A DNA stretch of 64,000 nucleotides from Druceiella hillmani (Eukaryota; Arthropoda; Insecta; Lepidoptera; Hepialidae), in the NCBI GenBank assembly GCA_039881145.1, contig JAYKKI010000090.1:7599501-7663500 (forward strand), given 5' to 3'. Made by a program: the position numbers and the translations under genes. The notes under the pieces were generated by a model. That model had not been told where the DNA came from. It searched no databases and was given only the letters and a program-made list of their open reading frames with translations. Within the stretch, counting starts at the first letter, position 1; every line of letters starts with the position of its first letter. Of this stretch, positions 37,772 to 50,793 are shown in pieces.

Positions 37772-37948
37772 ATGCCCGTGTACAGCACTTTAAACGGGTA
37801 TTTTACCTTCAGATCTGACGATTTAACCCAGTCTGGGAAAAATCCGCCCCTTCATGTCGTCAGCCAGCGAAGAGGCGGCAAAAACCCAGACCCTCGCTTG
37901 GCCCAACGGGCGGCACCGAGTCCGCCCGCCCAACCACAGCCTAGTTAG
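37772..37948 (+). other. GC-rich island with a 58-codon ATG frame, unidentified
   Basis: This is the most GC-rich stretch of the window. The ATG frame reads MPVYSTLNGYFTFRSDDL, then a Pro/Arg-rich tail (RLAQRAAPSPPAQPQPS) to TAG. Composition is unlike its surroundings, and the partner copy near 60.6 kb lacks it, so it is probably part of an insertion. It could be a fragment of a GC-rich LINE ORF1 or a SINE; I cannot name it. Confidence 0.35.
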
Positions 37949-38109
37949 GCCCGGCCTAAGGCCCTAACATTGCTTTTATCGACCATTAATCGACCATTAT
38001 ACATTCCAGCATACTCAAATTCTTTGGCCTTGTTTCACTGCGGAACGAGAGCTAGGGCAAAGGGTACCGGAAACTGTGTATTATTTTAGCTCATGAGATA
38101 TGACGAGTA

Positions 38110-38975
38110 TATCATGAGCGACCACTTTGAGGCATTAAGAAGTCAAATGTGCTTGTGATGTTGAGAAAAAAACTAAAATTCATCCCTACAAAATGCAAAT
38201 CGTCTAAAAGCTTAACAATCATTATTGTTTTAAGGGCAACGTACGCAAGAATAATGTTGGAACATTTTCGGTCCCCAAGAATGCTCGAATACATATTATT
38301 TAGTGATGAAGCTTATTTCCACAATGCAAGCTACATAAATACACAAAATATGCGTTAATGGAACCCAAACAATCCAATGGAATGGCATCAGAAGGGTTTG
38401 CACTGCCCTAAAACGACAATTCTGCTCAGGGAATAATTAGCATATATTTTTTTAATCAAAAAGAAACTGTCGCTACCTTGATATGCTGCCGTACGATTGA
38501 TTAATTTTTGGTGTCATATTTAGAAGTGTTTCATGGACGCAATAATAGGATGCATTTTTAATAAGATGGGTCTACTCCATAGACGGTCAGAGTCTCTATG
38601 ATGAAGTTAAGACACATTTTCCCTATAAAATTAATAAGAAAGTTCGGAAACATATCCTGGCCAGTCCGATCGCCGGATTTGACGCCGTGTAATTTTTTCT
38701 TACCTTAAGTCTAAAGTGTATTGTAATAATGCCCGCACTATACAAGACAATATTCGGCGTGAAATCCCTGCTATCATCCTAGCACTTTATTCGCGCGTAC
38801 TTGCCAATGTAAAGGTTCGCTTAGAAGAGTGTATTGAGATGGACGTTACTTCAAAGACATTATTTTTAAGAAGTGAAATCTGCAGGTCTATGTTACATTT
38901 TAAAAATAAAATAAATGTTCTAGACTTATTCGTTTAGTTTTTATTTAATTTCAAAATCGAAAAATTCCAGCTGAA
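38110..38975 (+). pseudogene. Tc1/mariner-superfamily transposase pseudogene
   Basis: Frame pieces follow one transposase in order. MLRKKLKFIPTKCKSSKSL (from 38160) and EYILFSDEAYFHNASYINTQ (to about 38340) come first; after a stop, WNPNNPMEWHQKGLHCPKTT. Near 38590-38640 is SLYDEVKTHFPYKINKK, then RSPDLTPCNFF (about 38668-38700). The frame 38716-38937 follows, with NARTIQDNIRREI and VKVRLEECIEMD. FSDEAYF and RSPDLTPC-D/N-FF are the second and third catalytic-region blocks of DDE_3-type transposases from insects. The third-block Asp reads Asn, and frameshifts and stops are present, so it is dead. Copy 2 lacks it (empty site near 60650). Confidence 0.8.
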
Positions 38976-38979
38976 AACT

Positions 38980-41540
38980 CTTTATTTAATAAATTAATAT
39001 AAACATTTGCTGTTCGACGAACTGCACTATAGGAAATTTCCCTATTCAACGAAATTCAACCAGTGTGACATTTGCAGCAATGTCATAATCTCCTAACGTA
39101 TTTAAACTATTTGTCATTGTAAACTAGTGAACGCCACGAATAATAAGATTTTAATATATGAGGACAATATATTACACATATATACACATGTACGTTCATA
39201 TTCATTCAAAATGTATAAATAAAGCCATATACGTAAAGATTTACTCACAAGTGAAATACTTATCTAAGCTTTTATCTTCGCGCTCGAAGGAATCCGATAT
39301 TAGATGTCACTGAACTGAATTGGCTTTGCCAAAAGCATTCTTTTACCAGGGTACCGTGATATATTGACATTTTGCTGCCACTAAAATCTGTTCCGTTACG
39401 AATTGGAAGTCAAGTGAGTTGTCTGGTTGTCGTGTAAATTCGAGTTGATGAAAGTATTCAGTTGTGAAGCTATTGAAGTAGAAATGTACGAAACAGCGAA
39501 ACCGTAATAAAGCTAATTTAACTAAATAATATTGGCCTAAACGTTATTGAAGTAAATTATTTATTGACAGTAATATAACCAAAAATGGAATTTCAGAAAA
39601 TTCATTTTTTTCTTTATGTAATTACTTGCCAATTTGTATACTGGCTTAATTTCAGTCTCGAAAATATTTAACGGTACCGTGCAACACTGATTAGTTGGCG
39701 GTCATAAACAGGTTTTTGTCTAATCTTCTATATATAAAACAGATCTATTTTTTGAAAATGTTTTGTTTACATTTCTATTTAAAAGCAATCATACAATATA
39801 ATATACAACAGTAAATAAAATTTTAGTTTTCTCGCCTTAAAGATTAATAAGTTATGAAACTTTGGCTGTTTGTTTTTCACAACGCTACATTTTTACGAAT
39901 CTCTTTACCGTAGTTTAAAAAACCTTTTAAATATAATTTGTTCATTTTATTCTCCTCTCTGGGGAAAGACATTATCGTCATAAATTTTCTGTAGAAATAC
40001 AGAAAGAAAATCCATTTCTATATTTATGTTATGTCAATTGACTGCAAAGAAGTCTGTTGAATAAGGCAAATTATGTAGTGATTGAAATATATTTTAATAG
40101 ACAAAGAAAGTTAAAAGAAAATTCATTAATGTTTGTTTTCTTAACATATTTTCTAACATTTTTGTATAAAAGTTTTTTCAGAATGAGACCAGACAAGTAC
40201 TTGATCGCTTTTTTGTTCAAGGTGCAAATTCGTTATTCCTATTCCTTACGAAAATAATTGTTAAAGCGTTACTGTTGATGCGTTGCTAACATTGTGAAAA
40301 AGTTAAACAAAAAATTAGGTTTGTAGTGAGACTACATTTTGAAAAAATTTTCTCTTAACATTTTAATGTTTAAGTTTATTTTGATTTCGTTTGTAAGGAA
40401 ATAGAGTTTAAAGTAATAATTTCATTACTTTTTTACTTAACATTCATGTTTGACACAATGGAATCGAGTGATTAATAAACAATTGAAGATCAATATTTAA
40501 ATATCTATGGATATCTGATATTTTATAACTTAAAAAAGGCCAATTAAAGACATTGTTCATGTCAACGTTGTCTCGAGGAAATATTATATTAAAATCAACG
40601 AATTAAATTAATATAAAGTTTTCTATTTACTTTTAGATTTCTTCCAAAGCTGTGTGCAATGGATTAGCATTTTTGTTCAATCAAAATTCATTATAGATTT
40701 TTTGTATCACCGTATGTCAATGAAATGAAAAGTCACGTGTTATGTGATTACTAAATTTGGAACAGACGAAAATGTTTAATTGTGGGACGATTTAAATGGA
40801 AATGCGGGACAGCTCTATTTCAAATGTTCGTTTATTCTATTTTATGATAATCACTAAACTTTACCAATAATTAAATTTAATGGAGTTATTGTCAATTCTG
40901 TTATTGATAAAAATAAATGTTTGAAATGAGATGAATTTGGCTGAATATGATTGTACTAACTTGCAAACTCATTCTTAAGACGACTTACTTTTAATTTTAC
41001 AATGTACTATGCTGAATATTGATCGTCGCGTTTGAATAGATAAGTATTTCTAGTGAATGATATGGTTGGTAAACTATGCAGGTTCTCCTATTCAGAGGAA
41101 GTCTTAGTTTAAAGCAGCAGCTTCTAAAAACTAAAGCGTGATATTTATTAAATTAGAACAGCTTTGTGTAAAAAGTCGCTGGAAAAAATGTTATAACGTG
41201 GAGTTATTTTTAAAATATTTTCTTTTCTTGTTGACTTGTCACTTCATCATTATCGTTTTTCTAACATATTTTGGTATCAGAATTTATTATTATAAGTGTA
41301 ATAAGGAATGACTGCTTTTGTTTTTCGTTCTCTAATGTAATTATAATTTGAACCATAAAAGTTAAAAATTTCTTTTACATCAAGTCGGAAATTCAAAATT
41401 AGCTCAAATACTTCATAATCAATATTAATCTCTAGGAATGATTCTATAAGTGGTTCTTAACATAAATCTAATTTTTCATCCAAAGGCTGAAAAAGTCTAA
41501 AAAAATTATATATTTTAATGTTTGATTAGAAATTACAAAT
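38980..41540. other. copy-1 duplicated DNA, no gene
   Basis: Aligns with 60650-63300. The 66-codon frame at 40057-40257 is broken in the partner (about 61970-62130). A small block near 39018-39050 has no counterpart there and looks like a 30-40 bp insertion. Confidence 0.6.
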
Positions 41541-41552
41541 ATAATGATTACT
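41541..41552. repeat. left target-site duplication of the PLE (12 bp)
   Basis: ATAATGATTACT here is repeated exactly at 42706-42717 on the other side of the element. Confidence 0.85.
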
Positions 41553-41592
41553 ATTGAATATATTTGGCGTTAATTTTGTAGAAATTCATTAT

Positions 41593-41883
41593 TCGCAATT
41601 AAATGAAACTACGTGATGTAGTATTATTTCTACTATCTTTAATTTCTTTACCACGACCTAGGTTTCGTTGTATTACAACATCTTCAGGTGGGATATTAGC
41701 AAAGATTAACTCTTAGGAACAACCAACAGCATTTATATGTTTCAAACACAATAGCGGAAGACTACTTTGTGCGGATTTTTCCATTGTTTATGTTAGTGAG
41801 TTTATTGCAGGGGCGCAGACTAGGTTTTATTATATTACAGAGACTTATACAATATACCAGTATTCTAGTTGGGGTAATAAATT
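41593..41883 (-). repeat. left inverted arm (pseudo-LTR-like)
   Basis: Exact reverse complement of 42415-42705 as far as I could read. In the element's sense the arm starts AATTTATTACCCCAAC, contains the hammerhead core, then the CTACATCACGTAG palindrome and ATTTAATTGCGA. The left arm is followed by 40 bp more of family 3' sequence (41553-41592) missing from the right arm. Confidence 0.9.
41651..41691 (-). ncRNA. hammerhead-type ribozyme motif, intact core
   Basis: On the minus strand from 41691: CCAC, CTGAAGA, TGTTGTAATACAAC, GAAA, CCTAGG, TC, GTGG. CCAC pairs with GTGG (stem I), GTTGT with ACAAC (stem II), and CCTAGG is self-complementary (stem III). The cleavage triplet is GTC, with predicted cut between 41655 and 41654. 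The 2-nt-loop stem III cannot fold well alone, so activity is expected mainly as a dimer or tandem transcript. An extra U precedes stem II, which could lower activity. Confidence 0.7.
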
Positions 41884-41952
41884 CAATTGTTGTTATTATG
41901 TGAAATTATACAATGCAAACTTTAGGGTGTATGTAATAAAATTAAATGGAAG

Positions 41953-42106
41953 TTATTGTCGGTAATATATTGCAAAGGCAAGAGTATTTGAAAGTAAGGC
42001 CAAGGTAATATACTAATTCTACATATCTTATTATCGGTAATATATTTATACAAAAGCAAGGGTATTTGAAAGTAAGGACAAGGTAATACACTAATTCTAC
42101 ATATCT
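41953..42106. repeat. 75-bp tandem repeat in PLE 3' region, two copies
   Basis: The unit begins TTATTGTCGGTAATATAT (41953) and again TTATTATCGGTAATATAT (42028), ending in CTAATTCTACATATCT. The minus frame 41942-42124 simply reads through the repeat. Confidence 0.85.
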
Positions 42107-42136
42107 CCGGTTTTGTGTATTCATATATTTATTTAT

Positions 42137-42172
42137 TTATTTCTTTTATTTTTTTTTTTTTTTTTTTTTTGT
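42137..42172. repeat. poly(T) tract
   Basis: A run of more than 20 T (A on the element's sense strand) within the PLE 3' region. Confidence 0.9.
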
Positions 42173-42263
42173 TTTTATTATATATACGTATATTTATATG
42201 TGTATTAATGCTGAAACAATTTCCAGGGTACTGTAGTGTCAATGTTTTATATTTATATTATAT

Positions 42264-42398
42264 CTAGAAGATATTAAGAATGGGTGATGATATTATATTT
42301 AGTTGTTCATTTAATATATTGACCTTGATATCTTTTTTATGTCTGTTTATTTCTAATGTTTCTAGGATATTAAGTTTATTGCCTTTTGTATTTATTTG
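42264..42398 (-). pseudogene. C-terminal end of a PLE polyprotein (GIY-YIG region tail)
   Basis: The minus strand reads TKGNKLNILETLEINRHKK, then KVNILNEQLNIISSPILNIF, to TAG at 42266-42264. The pattern 'K-G-x-x-L-N-x-L-E-x-x-E-I' followed by 'L-N-x-Q' and 'S-P-(I/L)-L' is the usual end of Penelope-like polyproteins after the GIY-YIG domain. Everything upstream is gone: the right inverted arm begins almost directly before it. Confidence 0.65.
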
Positions 42399-42414
42399 TA
42401 ATATATATTACCCC

Positions 42415-42705
42415 AATTTATTACCCCAACTAGAATACTGGTATATTGTATAAGTCTCTGTAATATAATAAAACCTAGTCTGCGCCCCTGCAATAAACTC
42501 ACTAACATAAACAATGGAAAAATCCGCACAAAGTAGTCTTCCGCTATTGTGTTTGAAACATATAAATGCTGTTGGTTGTTCCTAAGAGTTAATCTTTGCT
42601 AATATCCCACCTGAAGATGTTGTAATACAACGAAACCTAGGTCGTGGTAAAGAAATTAAAGATAGTAGAAATAATACTACATCACGTAGTTTCATTTAAT
42701 TGCGA
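42415..42705 (+). repeat. right inverted arm (pseudo-LTR-like)
   Basis: Reverse complement of 41593-41883. It is joined directly to the right target duplication and lacks the last 40 bp present in the left arm. Confidence 0.9.
42607..42647 (+). ncRNA. hammerhead-type ribozyme motif, intact core
   Basis: Plus strand: CCAC 42607-42610, CTGAAGA 42611-42617, stem II 42618-42631, GAAA 42632-42635, CCTAGG 42636-42641, TC 42642-42643, GTGG 42644-42647. The predicted cleavage lies after the GTC triplet, between 42643 and 42644. Same sequence as the left-arm copy but on the opposite strand. Confidence 0.7.
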
Positions 42706-42717
42706 ATAATGATTACT
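42706..42717. repeat. right target-site duplication of the PLE
   Basis: ATAATGATTACT, identical to 41541-41552. Confidence 0.85.
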
Positions 42718-42719
42718 GT

Positions 42720-43190
42720 TAATTGACATTAACAATTTCAAGAGATAGAGATAACCACGAGACTTTATTTAGTGTCTGTTCCGACACGCAATTGGTCTCT
42801 TTTGTCATTTTATCTAATTTCCAAATATATGATCGTTTGGTTTGCGTTCGTCTGAAAAGAAACAAATTATAATTGATATTAAAGATAATGACCTCCAAAA
42901 GGGAAAACGTAGAAGAGTTCACGTTTGAATGAATAAATATAAAACGTGTTTTTGCGTAGAGAAATTAAAGCTTTTTTGACGGAAAAATTATTCACACCCA
43001 AGCTATCGCGTTCTACATAACAAGGTAGCTTATTAACAGAAACGTTGCAACCTGTTTGCTTTAGTTTAATTACAAGCCTGTTTGATCAAAAAATAAGCCC
43101 AATATTGACTACCCAGTTCACATGTAACATTTGCACAATATATTGACGCCATATATACGTGAGAAGTAAAAGACAAACTACAATAAGTTT
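42720..43190. other. noncoding stretch
   Basis: No gene recognised. The minus frame 42719-42922 has no family resemblance. Confidence 0.4.
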
Positions 43191-43194
43191 TTGG

Positions 43195-43392
43195 GTACGT
43201 GTGAGTGAGTAAAAGCATATGCGTGTATATGAACTGCGTGGCCTAGCGTGTATTTATAGGTGCGTGAGTGCGTTTGTATTTGTGTGTACGTATGCATGCG
43301 TGCACGGGTGAGTGTGTACGTGTTTGTGTACATGTGTGTGTGCGTGTGTGTATGTGCATTTGCGTGTGCATGTGCGTATGCATATGCGTGTA
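43195..43392. repeat. degenerate GT-rich microsatellite
   Basis: About 200 bp of alternating GTGTGTG, GCGTGTG, TATGCATGCG and similar. The minus-strand frame of His/Thr/Ala repeats across it is an artefact of the tract. Confidence 0.9.
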
Positions 43393-43399
43393 ATCCTGT

Positions 43400-46300
43400 A
43401 ACATGACTTGACAAATTTTTTATTTAGAATGTGTGAGAAAATATATTTGCAAATCGCTATATTATTTTTATAGAATTATCAAGTAGAATAATAGGAATTT
43501 TTATTTTTAGGTTTTGACATCGCTGAACATTACAATAATATTTATATTGACGGGATTATTCTTGGTTTCTGTAGATAAATTATCGATAAGTGCCATAGAA
43601 ATAAATTACATCCATCTTCATGAAACTAGAATTCCTTTTTGTTAATTATTGAATAAATATGTTAGTTAAAAAGAATTTATTACAACGAGAAATCAAGCTA
43701 TGTTAATGGAACACCCTCAATAGTTCAAAATTTACCAAAAACATGATTTTCTTTCATTTCAAATTTGCATAGTTTTTTTTCACATTTGATTCTTCAATTT
43801 TCTAAAGGAACAATCAAATTTTTAAAATCTGTTTTACATTTCACATCAATAAGATTTGTGATTATCGATTTATGCTATAAATAGGCATTCAAACAAATGA
43901 TAATGCGCTTTATATTGTTTCTACTTTTAAATGAATTAAAAATATTTGGAAACTACGAGGTCATTTATAAATTCATATTTACTAAAGCTATTTAGGTAAG
44001 TATTAGAGTCAATATACTTGAATCTTTCAGGTTCACGTTCGTGTTTCAGTGGACTTTTAAATTCATTTTAATTAAGTAGAATTAATGAAATCAATACTTT
44101 TGTTAAAAGCGGCAATTTTGATAGCTGAGAAGTAAGTCTTTTTGATAGAGAAATTGCCTATTAAGATAAATGGACTATCAAAATTGTTTATACGAATTAT
44201 TCTTGCAGCTGGAAAGATAATTCCATCGATACGTCTATGATGTAGGAATCAGATTACAGCTTCATTATTCAACTTCATTTGAAACTATTTTGCTTTTTGA
44301 AAGTGAAGTAAAATCTGATCTTCAAGGTTCGAAAAACTTTATGGTAAATGTCCCGGAAACAATGACTTTCCACAAACACTCTGATATCAGTTATATTCAG
44401 CGTAACCTTTTTTTTTGATCAATTGAATTGAATAAGTTTTTTAGTTAAACTTTTTGCTTACATAAGTTTTTAAGTCAATGTCTAAATTAGTCATTCAATG
44501 AAAATAAGTACTTTAAATCTAAAAGTCTGTACGCTTCTATTTACTGCTCCACAATGTGTGTTAAATATATATTACTTCGGTTTAGCTTTCAAATTTAACA
44601 ACAGTAATTTTAATTGAAATTAGCCAAATATGAGACGAATTGAAGCAATTAGCACAAGTGCAATTTGTAGATAATTGCCCGTGAACACTGAAAATATTGA
44701 ACTTTCTTTTAAATAGCTTGTATCGTGATAACTCTCACCACTCGTTGATTACATCAATATAAGTAAAAGAGCTTCGTGAGATAAATAATATGATTCTAGA
44801 ACTAAGAAGATATCTCTATGCGATCAAAAATACAGTTTTTAATTAAATAGTTGAAGATTGAAAATTTGTTTTTTATTAACCGATCACTGTTTACGTTAAT
44901 ACACAGATAGAGCTTAAAAAGATGAAAGAAAATGAAAGAATCACTTAGATATTTGCTATCAATCATAAGTTTTACTACAATGAGTATTGATACGCCGGTA
45001 AGTTAATCCAACGATGCAATTATGCCATGATACATTTTCACTGCATTCGACGCCACGTAAATTGGCTATAGATGCGCAATGACCGTATATAATGTGCAAT
45101 AGTAACAAAAGGGATCAACACATTATCATGTTTACCCACGACTTAGAGTGAAGTGGATGACGGTAGGATGTAGTTTACTAGGGTGCATTTTGATTCACCC
45201 AAAGTGACAGTGTGGTTTAAATTAGCTCTTTTAATACAACTAAAACATTGATACTTTACACACGAGCACCAACATTATAGATGTGTTAAAAGCCTACAGT
45301 TAAATCTCCATAATTTTTTATCAATACATTGGCTTATACGAGTTCTTATATCTTTCATCAAGATATCGTAATATTTATTATGACATCTTTTGCCTCCTAG
45401 TCAACACTTTAATTCGATACCTTAAAGAATTTAAAAAAGTAGGTTTTTGTCTGCTTTGAAATTAAACAATTTTTATTGAAGTTGGTCTAAATGTTACATT
45501 GTAATGAGAAATTAACCTTAAAAAATGTTGAGCAATATTGAGTTGAGGATAATTTATACGTCATACAATAAGTAAATTAATATATAACAATAAGCAAATT
45601 AATTATAACAATATAATATTCAAATCAAAAATGCTTCATTAGTGTTTAAAGAACAAATATTTTTATAAGAGCAGTAAAATGACACCACGGTGCAATAATC
45701 ACGAACAATAATAATGTAATAAATGACTGCTAAAATTGAGAGATTTTACTACAGGTAAAATGGTAAATTTTGTTATTCCATTTTATAAAAAAAAAAATAG
45801 TTTTGCTCAGTGTGATAAGTGGACAAAATTTTCTTGCGATAACCTGCAAAAAAATTAAAATTTTTAAGTTAACAAATTTTGAATTAACATTTTCAATATA
45901 CATTCAATGTATTGACAGCTTTTACAGTGCCATTCTGTCATATGAAATGAAAATTCTTTCTTTGTTGTTTGAAAATCTTCAGCACTAATTAAGGTTATAT
46001 ATCGCTTTAATTTTTGAATAGTTAAGTATTATCAAGGAGATTCTAAAAAAATTTGTACAATTTTCAAAAATATATTTATTTCCTTATTTAGTTATTATGT
46101 TTATATTTAATTTGGTCCAAATTAGTAATTCATTATTCGTTGCGGAACCTTGAATTCTAGTACCTACCTAAATTGCATGTCATTTTGAAGCCGAATATTT
46201 TGCAAATGGAGCTTGCAAATGAAAAGTGGCAAATTAAAAATAACATTCAAAAGTAGGTATGTTTTTCTATGTGTATTTGAGATTTTCATCCAAAGTGGGT

Positions 46301-47195
46301 GCCTGAAAAATTCCTGAAATTAGGTTTTAACCTCTGAAAAATACGAATGCGCTACAGATGGAAGGATGTGTAAACAGACATGAAGATATTAAAAGTGTTT
46401 TCTTTTTGACTGCGGAACCTTGAAAACGAAAACATGTTAGATATTTAAATAAATTATCACACGTTATTACCATAGCATTTATCAAATAATTTTTATTCGT
46501 ATATTTAAAAAATACGGGAAATAATTTTTTAACTTAAGTATAGCAGTATTACATACCGAACAGTATTGTTAAATAAAATAGGGTATTGTTACGTTAATTG
46601 ACATAGTAGAACTACTATGTGACAAATCCCGAACTAGCACTTTCATAAATGCAGCCACGGATAGCGTTGGTGTCTTCGTTCGTCTAACAAATAATACATA
46701 ACATGTTCGGAAGAGCCTTTGCTTCGATTATTTTACTACATATCCTTTTCACTTGACTCCAGTATATGCACATATACTCTGGAAAAAAGTATCTTTAAAT
46801 TTTTAATTTTCATAACTTAACAATAGTTTAGGAATATAAAAAATAACAGATTTAAAGAAGTTAAAGCATGTAAACAATAACCTGGAAAAGAAATTGTTGC
46901 TTAATATTGTAAACATTTTTGCCAAAAATACATGTATGAAGAAGAGAATGCGAAGGTTATGTCGTGCATTCGCGGTGCGGTTTTCGTTTTGGAGTGTCTG
47001 TCGTGATGGTATGAGTTGGAATAAGTTTAATAGGCAACAAGGTTTATAAAGTTTAATAGGCAATTCTGATCATATTAATTTAATGTACAGTAACTACTGA
47101 CAGTGACGTTGGTCATGAAATCGGGACTCATTCTACCTCATTTTTACAATGAGTGGGCAATTATTTTGTTATCGTATTAGTCAAAGAGCCCTTTC
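43400..47195. other. AT-rich noncoding stretch between the two duplicated copies
   Basis: No gene recognised; frames at 45770-45988 and 46803-47063 have no motif. TGCGGAACCTTGAA occurs near 46140 and again near 46408, possibly a decayed short element. Confidence 0.4.
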
Positions 47196-47196
47196 T

Positions 47197-49335
<2,139 letters not shown>

Positions 49336-49339
49336 TGTT

Positions 49340-49520
49340 TATTAGAGACAAAGGTGATTACGGAACCAATAAATGTCATTTAAATTTGTATTTATTAGGC
49401 TATGTGACTCCGATAGCGGGCAAGTGAGGTTCAGATCCTTCAGGGTTTCCTTCCGGGAGAGGCGCTTGTAAATTTGTTACCTTTCATTGAATGCGTTTAC
49501 CCTCTGTAAATGTTGTTTGC
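49340..49520 (+). repeat. third partial copy of a duplicated segment
   Basis: GATTACGGAACCAATAAATG followed by TCATTTAAAT and TATTTATTA aligns with 52345-52385. Later GTAAATTTGTTACCTTTCATT aligns with 52465-52490 and 32260-32280. It lies just upstream of copy 2, out of order with it. Confidence 0.5.
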
Positions 49521-50615
49521 ACAATTGATATTATTGAGGCTTTTTAGCGCGAAGTGGAGCAACCCTGTTTGATTCATTATTTAATTATTTGTATTTGTGT
49601 ATGGTTCACATTCTTAAGGGTATTAATGAATATCTGGGGTCAGATTTTTTGCGCTAAGGTGATATTTATAGAGACAATAAAACATTTGTTGTTTAACCAA
49701 ATGGGTTGCGGATTCGAATATCTACGACGATTCTATTTAGAAACCAAAATTTCTATGTAAGGGGTGATTTTTTTGTGCACAGCGGGTCCAAAAGGAACTC
49801 TACTTTTAAAAGAGAAAGAACAAATCGCGAGACCTAATTTATTTTGACTCAATATTTTAAGGTAAATAATTGAAATAAAATGTAAGTCATGTAAAAAAAA
49901 TTGGGCATTTCACATAACAGCTTAACTTTATTGCAAGATGATTTTTCTTGCACATTATTATATATAAAATCTGGCTTTATGCAGTAACTTGGAAGACCAT
50001 GCTGGAGTAAACATTTATTTCTATAATTTACCAAAGGATGACGAATTGCAAAATGTACCATATCAAATATCATTACTTTTTACTAAAAATAGTAGTTTCA
50101 TATATTGCTAGTGTGTAGAAATTATTTGACATTATATTGGTATTTTTGGAAAATAATATGTTTTTTCTATCATTAAAGGCATCATCCAACCTTTCAAAAA
50201 TTAAATATTAAATCTTACTATAGCAGCAGCAGTGAAATTCTAGCTACGAAAAAACATCAGACAGTCAATTCAGAGAAGTTTATTATTGTATTGCTTTTGG
50301 TTTTACCTAGATATAGTTTGTTTCATATGACAATGTATGCTGCGGTGGTAACATACTTCACTCTGTTCTTTAAGTCCATTATTGCTAAAATAATTATTAG
50401 TTCCACTACGTTTATAATTTTCTAGTGCATGCGAGATCAGAAATGTTCAGAATTATAAGTAGAAAATATCTGAAGAAACATGAAGTATTTTTTAAAATGA
50501 AATTATTTAAATATAAATTTCCATTTCATATTTGTTATTAGTAGCTAAATATGTGATATCCTCACTAAATTAATTCATAATTATATCGTACATATTTAGA
50601 ATATTCACTATTTAA

Positions 50616-50628
50616 CTAATTCATTCAC
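50616..50628. repeat. left target-site duplication of PLE solo unit (13 bp)
   Basis: CTAATTCATTCAC, repeated exactly at 50794-50806. Confidence 0.85.
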
Positions 50629-50793
50629 ATATCGAATATATTTGGCGTTAATTTTGTAGAAATTTATTATTCACAATTAAATGAAACTACGTGATGTAGT
50701 ATTATTTCTACTTTCCTTAATTTCTTCACCACGGCCTAGGTTTCGTTGTATTACAACATCTTCAGGTGGGATATTAGCACCTTCATATATTAG
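50629..50793 (-). mobile_element. 165-bp solo PLE unit
   Basis: A short insertion between 13-bp target duplications. It holds only the family's 3' segment plus the hammerhead motif, on the minus strand. Copy 1 lacks it at the corresponding place (near 26840), so it came after the segmental duplication. The structure fits a strongly 5'-truncated retro-insertion, or mobilisation of the ribozyme unit itself. Confidence 0.8.
50729..50769 (-). ncRNA. hammerhead-type motif with mutated cleavage triplet
   Basis: Same as the intact motif, with CTGAAGA, GAAA, stem II and CCTAGG kept, but the triplet reads GCC where the others have GTC (plus-strand G at 50734). The essential U is lost, so cleavage is not expected. 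Confidence 0.7.

Larger units (their letters stand above)
41553..42705 (-). mobile_element. Penelope-like retroelement, 5'-deleted, with inverted ribozyme-bearing ends
   Basis: The element is bounded by a 12-bp target duplication. It has two inverted arms, identical by eye over 291 bp: 41593-41883 and 42415-42705. Each contains a hammerhead-type motif, on the minus strand in the left arm and the plus strand in the right. Between them, on the minus strand, is the end of a PLE polyprotein, then a 75-bp tandem repeat. Penelope-like elements encode reverse transcriptase plus GIY-YIG endonuclease and often have repeated or inverted terminal segments; hammerhead motifs have been reported in them. 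Only about 45 codons of the protein survive. Identical arms suggest a young insertion. Confidence 0.8.

Noticed and set aside
41942..42124. 60-codon minus frame with internal repeats
   Set aside because: It is only the read-through of the 75-bp tandem repeat in the PLE 3' region, downstream of the polyprotein stop.
41553..42705. The inverted-armed element as a cut-and-paste DNA transposon with long terminal inverted repeats
   Set aside because: The internal coding remnant is PLE-like, the target duplication is 12 bp, and short truncated copies with long variable target duplications point to reverse transcription.
43178..43414. His/Thr/Ala-repeat protein on the minus strand
   Set aside because: Artefact of a GT-rich simple repeat.
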